Assembly (NCBI GenBank): GCA_026413225.1
Contig: CM048553.1
Coordinates: forward strand, 41,952,001 to 42,016,000
Source of the DNA: Otis tarda
Taxonomy: Eukaryota > Chordata > Aves > Otidiformes > Otididae
Direction of reading: 5' to 3'
DNA length: 64,000 bases
Shown here: piece by piece, positions 1-59,600 of the stretch
Layout of the letters: every line of letters begins with the position of its first letter
Position numbering within the stretch: position 1 is the first letter of the stretch
Notes under the pieces: generated by a model
What the model was told of the DNA's origin: nothing
The model's database searches: none
What the model saw: the letters and a program-made list of their open reading frames with translations, nothing else
Program-made: the position numbers and the translations under genes

Positions 1-48852
<48,852 letters not shown>

Positions 48853-48948
48853 GACATTTTCCAGCTACTTCAGACATTCCTAATACCTTATGTACAGGGA
48901 TGAAAAGCAAGAAAAAACCTTTTTACTGCTGCTTAGTTTCTGGACTTA

Positions 48949-48980
48949 ATATATATCTATATATGTATATATATATAGAT
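48949..48980. repeat. TA-rich simple repeat in RARB 3'UTR
   Basis: An interrupted (TA)n run of about 32 bases. It is length-variable in principle and would form weak AU-rich structure in the mRNA. Confidence 0.8.
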
Positions 48981-49200
48981 AAGAACTCAACAAGGACCAA
49001 GAAATTTTCATATGTATCGATATATACTCCTTGCTGTTTAAACTCTTAAAACTAGAAAATGCAGACTTTTGAAACTCTAAATCAGCCATTTCATGCAAAA
49101 AAAATAGTTAAGCTTCTGTTTTCTCCTCTGAACATTCAAGATTGCATGGTGACAAGACAGATCTCAAACTTTTAAATTCTGGTTGCATTTCTGATGACTT

Positions 49201-49208
49201 TGTACATA
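49201..49208 (+). promoter_or_regulatory. Candidate Pumilio response element in RARB 3'UTR
   Basis: TGTACATA matches the UGUANAUA consensus bound by PUF proteins, which repress and destabilise mRNAs. An eight-base match can arise by chance, so function depends on conservation. Confidence 0.35.
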
Positions 49209-50073
49209 CAAACGTATGGCTGTACTTTCTATACTGGATGTTTGGTGCTTTCCTTTTGTCTCTCATACCCAAAACGATCAAGACACCAACCAATATGAAA
49301 TGGACTACTGTACACATCCAGAAAAGGAAGTTTAAAGGACCGTCTGATTTAGTTTAATATGAAAAACTTGTCTTTGATGTCCTCAATTCGCATCTCCTTC
49401 CTTGTAAAAAGTATACGAAAAAAATCACTGCGCTAGCAGGAAAGACATGGGTATCAGCATTACCTGCCAGATCAGTTACTCAGATGTAATTCGTTCCACT
49501 GTTAACGTCACTTTAAAATTTAAAGAAGTGGTTTCTTACCTGGCTGGTGACCTAGCGACACAATTAACTACTCCATTTCTACAGTAATGATAGCCTCCAA
49601 GGCAGCAACACTTTTTAGTGTTACCATGTTTTTGTTTACTTGTTCACAAGCCATTAGGGAAACTTCATGGGATGACAACCAGCAGACTCATTTACAGCTT
49701 TTGCATCGGCAAGTCTAGGGTATTTCCTTAAGAATCGCCCACCGGGAATTAGCTGGGTTATCCAGCTTTCCAGGTGCTACGGAAGTACAGCTAGGACTTC
49801 TCGAAACACAAGGAGAGAATCTGCCTTCTTGGCCTTGTTAAATCACCATGAAGCAGAGTGAAAACTGTGGTAGAATGGTTAACAGATTTAAAGTGTCAGT
49901 TTCTTAGGTTTCATTTAAAGCACTAGTGGATTTTATTTTTTATTTTTTTTTTTATATATTCTAGCAAGTCTGTGATGTACTTTCACTGGCTCTGTTTGTA
50001 CATTGAGATTGTTTAACAATGCTTTCTATGTTCATATACTGTTTACCTTTTTCCATGGAGTCTCCTGGCAAAG

Positions 50074-50079
50074 AATAAA
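50074..50079 (+). terminator. RARB: RARB polyadenylation signal AATAAA
   Basis: The canonical hexamer lies about 1.2 kb after the RARB stop. Cleavage is expected 10-30 bases later, in the A run at 50093-50106. Downstream sequence includes a short TGTG element (50110-50113). It is the best candidate for the RARB 3' end in this window. Confidence 0.8.
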
Positions 50080-50092
50080 ATATATTTATTTT

Positions 50093-50106
50093 AAAAAAAA
50101 AAAAAA
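50093..50106. repeat. A14 tract at the predicted RARB cleavage site
   Basis: Fourteen consecutive A residues begin 13 bases after the AATAAA hexamer. A genomic A run here makes exact mapping of the RARB 3' end by oligo(dT) methods unreliable. Confidence 0.9.
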
Positions 50107-50109
50107 GAC

Positions 50110-50146
50110 TGTGTAAAAGTAGTCCCTCTAGTCCAACTTTTACACA
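50110..50146. repeat. Perfect 11-bp inverted repeat between the convergent genes
   Basis: TGTGTAAAAGT at 50110-50120 is matched exactly in reverse complement by ACTTTTACACA at 50136-50146, around a 15-base loop. It sits between the RARB AATAAA and the TOP2B ATTAAA, so read-through RNA from either gene could fold into the same hairpin. Confidence 0.9.
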
Positions 50147-50164
50147 CACACACACAAACACACA
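50142..50164 (-). promoter_or_regulatory. (CA)n tract, GU-rich downstream element for TOP2B
   Basis: On the plus strand this is a short interrupted (CA)n microsatellite. Read on the TOP2B strand it is GTGTGTTTGTGTGTG-like, the composition of the GU-rich downstream element bound by CstF. It begins about 23 bases past the ATTAAA at 50187-50192, the expected spacing. Confidence 0.6.
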
Positions 50165-50169
50165 GAGGG

Positions 50170-50499
50170 TAGTTTTCAATTTTTTTTTTAATGTTTAAAC
50201 TTCATTTCAAAAAGCAGGTTTGCTGTTTGCAACCATGACAATTAAAATGTGCTTTAGCACAGCTGTCTAGAACATCTCTACAAGCCAGTCAGACAAATAC
50301 ATGACATTTCAATGAGTAAAAAAGAGCATAAAACTGTAGGTGTAAGAACAAAATGTTAAAATGCCTACACACAATAATAAAAACCATCAATTACATTATC
50401 ACATAAAATAACTCAAATGTACAAAAGTTTGTGACAGAAGGGACAAAAAGGACAACACAAGATATTTGTTGGAAAAACGTTTGTGTGCTCTTTGGGCAC
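50170..50499 (-). other. TOP2B: TOP2B 3' untranslated region
   Basis: This is AT-rich, non-coding sequence after the TOP2B TAA. Its end is inferred from the ATTAAA signal and GU-rich element, so it is approximate. Confidence 0.65.
50187..50192 (-). terminator. TOP2B: Likely TOP2B polyadenylation signal ATTAAA
   Basis: ATTAAA is the commonest variant hexamer and the only good one on the minus strand between the TOP2B stop (50500) and the GU-rich tract at 50142-50164. It gives a 3'UTR of about 320-330 bases. An AATAAA on the same strand at 50090-50085 is an alternative that would make the two mRNAs overlap. Confidence 0.6.
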
Positions 50500-50661
50500 T
50501 TAATTAAACATATCAAAATCATCATCTTCATCGGACTCTGCAAAATATTTCACTTCTTTTCTAGCCCGGCCTGTCCGTGGCTTTGGGGCAGTTTCGGAGG
50601 CAAAGCCTGACTGAAAGACTTCCACATCAGAATCCTGGTCAAAAGCAGCCTTCTTGGGTTT
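50500..50661 (-). CDS. TOP2B: TOP2B last coding exon
   Basis: 162 bases, 53 codons plus TAA (50502-50500), starting in phase 0 with Lys-Pro-Lys-Lys after ttttccaaag. It holds the FDQDSDV block and the conserved C-terminal RTGRARKEVKYFAESDE followed by FDMFN. The segment between them (VFQSGFASETAPK) differs from the human sequence as I know it. Confidence 0.97.
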   Translation of the reverse strand, partial: KPKKAAFDQDSDVEVFQSGFASETAPKPRTGRARKEVKYFAESDEDDDFDMFN

Positions 50662-53600
50662 CTTTGGAAAAGAAAAGACAAGTCAGTTGTGATGCTGTGT
50701 TACAGTTTCCCTTTTCATATTCAGAATTGAAGTAAACCTTCTCTAACACCTGATTTCTAAATATTCCTAAACCCCCATTAGCATATTAGCAACCTATAAT
50801 AAGACCATGCACTGTTTATTTAAAGTAACCCATTAAGATCTTTTTAAAAGGAGAAAAGATGGAACTCACCTTGCTTGGTGTTGGTTTAGGTGTTTTCTTC
50901 CCAGGGTTGTATTCACCTTCATTTTCTGAACTGGATGCTTTCCTTTTCTTTGCCCCTCTACCTTTTCCTAGGTGAAAGAATATGATTTAATTTGGGATTT
51001 TTTTTTTTTAATAAAACTGCAGAGTTCAGCAAACTGAAAAAAAAACCCTTAGCATGTCTACATGTTAAAGTTCAAATTTAGTTTACAAGTCGAACTTCTT
51101 CACAACAGCAGTAAAATAGCACATATTTTATTGTCTCAGGTTTAAATCTAGAATACTTCTTCCAAAGTTGCCATTCACCCTAGCGACTCAAGCTGTTGGT
51201 TCAAGACAGGGACAGACTTCACTAGATCAATAACTTCTAGATTTCTGAAGTACTACAAGTCCTTGGTCATCTTCTGTACTGATTACCCAGCAATAATTCA
51301 CCTTTACTACTTAGTAAATTTACTGTTAACCTCAACTATCAACACCGGCACATCAGACTCCTCTGATTACACCGCTTGGCGTGCTGTGTTGTGAGGACTC
51401 TGACAACTGGGATACCAAAGAATTGCTTTAAAAGAAAACCAAGAAAATGCTACTTGCTGGAATTACTACCAGAACTTTACTGCCTCGTAAAAAAACTGAG
51501 ATCAAAGAAAATAAGCAGTATCCAGTAGAACTGATGAACAAAAAAAAGGAGTGTGGTGGACCTAGGAAATACATTCCCAACAGAAAGGTCAGATAAAAAG
51601 TTCACACCTTATTTAAAAAAAAAATCAGTACACTGTATTTGTCACAGAAAAAGCACATGGCTGAGTAATCTACTAGTGATTAATTTACTAATAAATCAAT
51701 GTGGTTCTAATTTTAGAAACAGTATTTCTGCTTCCTTAAAAAGTGTCTTTCCTTAAAAACCTGTGTTACAGACGCGAGTGTGGAGCAGCACAGCACCAAA
51801 ACTCTTACCTTTGGGTGCTGCAGTCTTCTTTGGAATGCCGAATTCTGAATCTGAGTCAGAGTTTACAGTTTCCACCTTCTTGGCCTTGGGAGCTCTTTTA
51901 GGTTTAGGGGCCACATCTAGTTTTGCTGTTAGAAGTTAGAGATGATACTAAATATGTTAAATTCACGTATTAGTTAGAAGAAGTATTACATTTTATTAGA
52001 TACTCCAATTACAGTATAAATGGCAGATATTAAAACAAGATGAGCGATTTCTGCACTTGGGGAAGAACACACTTCATGTTTTTATGTTAAAACTGCATGG
52101 AATAAACAGGAGTCATACTTCGAGACCCATCAGTGCGCATTCTGTTCCAGTGTTTTGATTAAATACTTTTTCTTTTTTTTTTTTTTGAGCACAAAACAGG
52201 TTACCAGTAGAGCAGCAACAGAAGTTCTCCAAGTTGGCTACTTTAAAGCGTTTGGATACATTACAGTGTTTACAGATACAGCTTGCTGCTTGTGACATTT
52301 TTGCCTTCACAGTGGTAGAGCTGCAGTACAACTTTCCCCACGACTACTGCAGGAGTTGTTAGAGAAATAGCGCATTTGACTCGGTTACATTGTTTTCTGA
52401 CAATCTCCATGAAAAGGAACTTCAGAAAAAAAAGCAGAAACGACAGGAAGGGGACATACCTGAGAAGATTTCTTCTTAAGGAATTTTAATTACTGCCATG
52501 CAACTAGTCTTGCCATCTTTAGAAGTCGGTACGTTCACACAATGGATGGCAAGGGATGGAATCACAGAATCATTTAGGTTGGAAAAGACCATTGGATAAT
52601 GCGTTCTATATGCTTACAGACAAGTCAGTCTTTCGCAGAACACTCAGATACACTACTGAGCTACACTCTTTCTTATCAGCCACAAATATCTCAAAGATGA
52701 TGAGGGAAAAACACTCAGCTACCAGGAATGTGGACATTTGTGAAAACTTGGGCTTTCATTTATGGTATCACTAGGGGAATGTGTTCAGACAACAAGAGAG
52801 TGCCTCCACAAACTGTCTGGCTGATGCTTTAAAATGCTGCCCACTGGAGAGTCACTGCACAAAGGCAGTTACGCCTTTCCAGTTTTTTGCGTAAGACCTA
52901 CTGAGTAGTCCAACGATCAGGTCCTGACAATACAAAAAACAAAGCCTTCCTTGGCATCACTAATGGGGAAAAAAAAAACCCCGCTGTTGACTATGGCAGC
53001 ATTTCGGATAAGACTTAGTGAGGGAAGCAACAGGTCAGGAACCATATTTAAAAGCAACTTGAAATAGATCTCTCTAGGCATCTCAACTGGGAAAACACAG
53101 CTGTGTTACTGTAAAGTAAAACTAAGCAAGCCACAAAGACCAACCAGTAAGGCAGGAAAAAATACACAGCAACTGACAGCAGAAGGAATACTTTTTAGAA
53201 GCATCACCAAAAGTAAGTAGGTAGTTATCAGTAAAGGAGGGAGCAGTGTTACCTGAAGGTACATGATTTTAGGTCCCTTAAGGCAACAAAGTCCTTCACA
53301 CAGGAAAAAAGCTTTACCAGCATAAGAAACATAGGCTGGGGGGCAGGAAAAGGAAAGATTCATAAGTTCCATCAACTTGAAGGGGACAAGCAGAAACTGT
53401 GACCAAGAGGAGCTACATAGAAGGGGTCCATTTTAGGTCTAGGTGACATTCAACATCAGGAGCTGAGGTTTAGACATCCTCCTACAGGACTGTGTATGTT
53501 TTGGCCAGGTAATTGTGCCTCACACAGTTCCTCATACTGGTAATGTGAAATCTGCATACCAGACAGAAGTTAAGTACGCTCCATTGACAAGTACTGCCCA

Positions 53601-56600
53601 GCACATATACCATGAGACGTAACTATCTTCAGCTGGCCCTGAGTCCTCAAGTTTGTTCACTGATTTTAGAAAACAGGCAGACTTCTCACTGACAAACAAG
53701 GAATTGGGGAGAAAGAAATAACTGGGGAATGAGAGATATGACACACTGCCACAAACACGAGACTTGTTCTTCCCTTGAAACAGCCTGTCATCACCGGTCA
53801 ACTCCTGTGAAGTCTGCCTGCAGAACACCAAGTCCAATGGACAGCAAACCTAATTGTTATCTGGTGGCTAAAGTAATAGTATCCATGGCTTCCAGAACAT
53901 GCATCTCCCTGGGATTCTGAACTGCTACCTTAGATTGTATACCTAATGCCTGCACAAGTGGGAAGGATCGCCAAGAGCAACTAGACCTCAATCAGCTCAG
54001 CCAAGCTCTCCACTAGTTATCATGATACAAAATGGAAGTTTGCAGTGGGGTCAATGTACACAGGCTCTCAAGAAGCCCAAGTTTTTGGCAGAAAGTTCAG
54101 GAATGGTATCAGTCCTACAGCTGATGTGAAGGGCATGTCTCACTGCTAGAATATCAACAGCTGGCTGGGCTATCCCAAGGTGAGCAGCTGCTTATAATGG
54201 AAGAGTAAGACTGCTTTTCAGATTTCCCTTAGGCTTACTATAAAGCACTAGAACCACAGACCTCTCGAGTAGTGCATGAAAAGTAAGCTCAGCAGTCTCT
54301 TGATCCTCTGTAGTGAACACCAGAAGTCAAGAGATTTCATCTCAAATTGACTGAAGTCTGAAAAGAAGCTGAACTCATACCTATTTCTTTATTTCTTCTC
54401 ATTGAGAAGGGAATATGGCTGTACAGATAGCAAGGCACATAAATGCTTCTTCAGTTTCAGCTTTCCATCCTTACAAATCCAAGCTCTGAAGTCGCAGAAA
54501 ATCAAACACTGGAATAATCCTTTCAGCCACACAATAGGCATTCCCAGTGTGAGAGTGAGTGGATGAAATATTACAATACCAGAAAAGGTGTTTTGAAGAG
54601 GCTGCTGATACAGGGCATGAAGATGGACTTAGAATCAAGGAGACTAGACGACCGATGAACTAAGCATGCTAGGTTATCACTGCACTGTCAACCTGTGATC
54701 ATGAAACTCTGATCATGTCTAACCTAGGCAAAGGAGAAGAGATTAAAACTGCTGAAAGGAGGATCTGCAAGAAGTTCACACCTTATGTTGAATTTGACCG
54801 AGTTGAAAATAAATGAATGCATTCCCACTTTGAAGATGTGAAGAGACAATGCAAAGGTGGAGGACGAGTTTTAAAAAAATGGATTGGCTTATAGGACAAT
54901 CCTATACATACCCTTTTTAGCAGCTACTGTTTTACTTGGAATTTTCTCTGTTTGTTTTGGGGCAAAAGATGATGAGAAAACAGGAGCAGAATCCTCTTCA
55001 TCACTGTCCAATTTTGTTGTATCTACAGTCACAGAGTATGTTTAGAATAAGATTTGTTCACTGTATATTTTAAATCATCAATACTAATTAAAGTCAAAAT
55101 TAATCTCAAAAAAGTGCTTCTGATACTACAGCTAGGCTATGGACATACTGTGACTTTCTTATCTAATATACAAGCTTAGTCCCTCCAAGGATGACAACCT
55201 CCTTCCCCTTTAGAAATCCAGACATCCTCCTTCTATAACTACTGTGTGAAGTTTGTGTACACCACAAACTCCCTAATATATTCCATAACAATTGCTGTAA
55301 GATTAAATAGATCAGCAAAACCAGGCTCACCATCATCTGTCTTCTGAGAGTAAGATGGAAAAGAGAAGATGTTCCCAAAATCTTGATTTTTCTTGTCTTG
55401 AGATGTTTTTCTACTTCCAAACAGGAAAAAGAAAATACATGAGTTGCATTAACTACATACTGAAGTATGTAGACATTATAATATCCATATGAGATTAAAT
55501 TCCTGGTTTAGCACTACAAAGCATTTCTAACATTTTTGTATATGCTTGCAGCAGTCAAACCCCTAAAACTGTCATTCAGTCGTGAACTTCAGGCATTTAG
55601 AATTAAAAGAATTACATTTTTTCCCAATAGGTATGTATACCAGACTGGCACAAGATGGAGAATGGAGAATTTTACAAAATGGAGTTTAAACAGATGATAT
55701 TACTGACAGCGTACCATAATTTGGGAAGTTATGAACTGCAAGGCTGAGATAACATATGCCTTAATTTCTCTCCAGAAGTGTATACATTTTATTTTACATA
55801 GTACATGTAGAGTAATAACAGGTTGATGCTGCTCAGTTTTGTTCAGAGACTTCTGTATTAAAAAAAAAAAACAAAACAAAACAGTAAAGAAATACTGCTG
55901 AGTTACAGTACTTACTCTGGAGATGGTTTTGATTTGGCTGGGGAGAAGTCATATTCATCTTTTTCTAAACTGTCTGAGGGAACAAACTCATCCTCTCTGT
56001 CATTTGTAACTGGAGAGGCTTTTACTTTGAGCTCATCCAAATCATTATTATTGTTGGCATCTTCATCATCATCGGCATCATCTTCTTCTTCTGAGAAGTC
56101 AAAAGTATATTTCGGCCTCTCAGCTGGAAAAAAAAAAAAAATCACATATATACACATTTCAAGATATTTATTTAATATGTAAATAAATTAAAGTGGAAGT
56201 CACTAAACAATCCCTGTCTCAGAGTATACAAGCCAAAAGCCTAGGGGCAAAGAAACTTTTCTGAGCCTGGAAGAATGGAGAGACACAATTTAAAACGTTA
56301 CTAAACATCCAACACCACTCATGGCTTGCTCAGATACCTCCAGCTAACGGCATTATGGAGACATCACTGCATAAGTACTTGGAAAGAATGAGAATCCGTC
56401 ACTTACAATTGAAGTTTTCTTGAATCTATCATTTGAACACTCTTCCTAATTACGTGCTTGAAAAAATGATGAACAATTTCCCAGAAAAAAAACTGTGTGT
56501 TTTTCTTAAACTATCAAATGTTTATATATTTTCCAAACTCCAAGTCTCTGATATTTTTGCTTTTCACGAACTGTTTAGAATTTTTTTTTATAAACTTTTA

Positions 56601-59600
56601 TTAGCTATTTGGGCTTTTGCGCTTTATTTGACAGTATAATTGCATTAGAGTAATTTTGTTTGTTTGTTTTAATGGTATTATCTATTTCTTGCATAATTCA
56701 ATAGTTTTGTGAGTAATTTCTATTCTAGTGTTTAGAATAAGGGAAAAGATCTCTGGACCAAGTTATGAAATCATTCATATCAACTCTGAAGTTCCTGGTC
56801 TTGACAATAAGATTTTTTTCACTTACTGCACAGTGAAGAAAATATAATACAAGCTATCTGTAGGAGATAAAGTGCTAAAGGAAGGCTATGGTCAAAGGAA
56901 AATCTAGGTTTGTAGTTGAAACTTTTGGTCACAATGTGCAATCCACAAAAACTTGAGTACCTGCAGCTCTCCTAAGCAGAGAGTCTCTTGGAATAATCAC
57001 AGGCTCATTCTCTTCTAAATCACTTTCAGACTTGGATTCATCATCTGACCATGGGTTTCGTTTCTTCACTTTTTTTGAGCTGGATTTTGTAGATGATGGT
57101 GTTCTTCTTAGCCTAGTACCTGCCACAAGTTAAAGCATTCACCACAGTCAGGGAAAAAAAAAATATTTTCATCTTTTCTAATCATTCATGATGCATAAAT
57201 TTAGCATAATTTTTTATCTTTAAAAGTTCTCCTTTAAATGCTGTAAATTTTCTTCTCCTTCCTGAAGAAAAACTTAACATGATCAAATTATTTCACACAG
57301 AACCTGACCTGCTGCTGCAAAACAAATTCATTTAATGACTGAAAAATAAAAATCTCATTTTTGAGGTTTTAGCTCCTCTGCAGTCAAACTTCCAAAATTT
57401 TTTCAAAGGTTGTTGGGGTTTTCCAGGAGAAAAACAAGGTTTCCATTATTCAGGGACCATGATCAGGAATACAGTTATTGGAAAAATCCAATTAACATGG
57501 GAAGCAGCACTGTTACCCCACCAGAGGGTAACAATGACATAGTCAATTGCAGGGCAAGCCCAGGTCAAGTTGGGCTCATTTGCTCTGGCTCAGCATTGGC
57601 TAGGATAGATTTGAGCTGCGTGTAGACTACTCAGTCATAACTGTACTTGGTTAATCTATTCAGGTTGGATAATCCCCTGAATAATTAAAAACAGATCTTA
57701 TCTCAGAAGAATTATTTGCATAACCACTTTTATTATTTAAAAAAAAAAATAAAGCTCATAATTAAACCTTCTGTCTTTAGCTTTCCTTCTTGTTGCCACC
57801 CCCCACTACCATGTATTTCTCAAAACAGTAATAATAGAATCCTACTAACAGAGGAAAACAGAAAGTTACTATAGACACTGGTTAGTCTGCCAAGCCGTAA
57901 CACCTCTAATGTCTAAAAAGTCTGAATAACTGAATATGTCAATAGGAAATTATATTTATTTAATGAAGTTTCACAGTCTGTGCTATTACTCAGACTGAAG
58001 GTGACTGCCATGTCCTTCAACATCAGAGAGCGTGCAAATTAGAAAGTTCAGTTTGCATATGTAAAAATAATCTATTTTTCTACTCACAAATTCAAAGACT
58101 TAAACCCCCAACAAAATCAAATGTAGAAAATGTAAGATCCACCAGCCCTAGAAAAGCAGCTTACACAGCAGAAATTTCAGCAGGGTACTTTCAAGTGTTT
58201 CCACACATCTCTTTAGGGAAGAAAATCAGATAAAACAGTGATTATTGTGGTATATTTCCCTTCTCACTATGTGTTAAAAATATATTTAATGCTCAATGAG
58301 TATACACAACTAAGGTTAACTGTAACTGTGTGTAAGGATCTTACCAGGCTCCTTCTTCTCTCTCTTAGGTTTAGGGGGTTTAGTTGCTGTGGCTGATGTA
58401 TTCAGTGAGTCATCCCCACCACCCTCAGCCGGCACACCACCAAATTCTTCATCAAATTCCATTTTTATTGCTAGAGAATCAGTTTCACCCTAAAAATACA
58501 AAAAAGTTGTGTAAAACAGAATAAATTACACCTTTACATTTCAAGACAGAGGTGGAATAGTTTTCTAGAAGACAATAAATGAAAGCAGACTAGTAAACTG
58601 ACATTTGTTAAACAGTCTGGGAAAGAATCTCAATAAAAACACCTGAACAACAAGTAGTCACAAAAGGCTTGCGAATGTAAAAGAAATCCAGTATTAACTT
58701 CTTCATGCATTAGGTCAGCAAAACACTATAAATACAGCATTAATGAAGTCTAACAGTTTGGATTTATGCTAACACAGCAGAAAAATATAGCAGTTAAATC
58801 ATAAATAATGTAATTATAGCAATAATTTTGATTTACCTTTTTCTTTTTCAGCAATTTCCTACTGGCATCAGCTTTCATGGCCGATGTAATCTGTGGAACT
58901 ATTCTTCTGCCAAATGGTGATGGCATGGTCTCTTCCAGCTGAAGTTTCTTCATCTTGGGTTTACCCACTTTGCCTTTTATTGGTTTGCCAACCATGCCAG
59001 CCAAAACATCTTCTCTTTCCTGTGCTTCTACTTTCTAAGAAACAAGAGGGGACGGGGTGAGGGGAACACATTCTTTTTTAATGAGGACAAAGTGGAACAC
59101 AGTGATTGTTTAAGATTCATCTCCTTTTTACATGGAGCATAAGACTTTCCTTAATTCTCGTCTGAACTGTAACACACTTTTCAAAAATGGAAAACCAACC
59201 ACTTCATCTTGGTAAATTATTCATTAACCTGTACAGTTAAAAACTACACTTTTATTCTAGATTAAGCACATATGAACTTCAGGACACTGCTAGACTGAAA
59301 AAACTTTCTTTTATCAAGTTTCCACTTTTCATCTATGTGTCTGGGTACCGATACAACTTTTCAGTATTTCAGCATTTAATTTAAGCGGCTAGTTTCTAGA
59401 GTCATTTTCACAGCACTTTTTCCAGTCCTTTAATCAGCTTGTTTCACAGTACGAACATATAGCTGAAATACGGACATCCAAACAGAACACTTCCAAATGC
59501 AGCTGTACCATGAACACACAGAGAAATAAAACAAATGTCTTATTTGTATTATCCTGTGTCATAGCATAAGATTACAATCAGCCCTTTTCAGGTCACATTG

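Larger units (their letters stand above)
48853..50093 (+). other. RARB: RARB 3' untranslated region
   Basis: About 1.24 kb of AT-rich sequence runs from the stop to the predicted cleavage region after the AATAAA at 50074. It contains a TA-rich run (48949-48980), a UGUACAUA Pumilio-type motif (49201-49208) and a small perfect hairpin (49607-49622). The end position is inferred from the poly(A) signal, not from transcript data. Confidence 0.8.

Noticed and set aside
55934..56182. Ser-rich plus-strand frame over the TOP2B acidic exon
   Set aside because: It is the antisense shadow of GAT/GAA/AAT codons, which read as Ser and Leu on the opposite strand.
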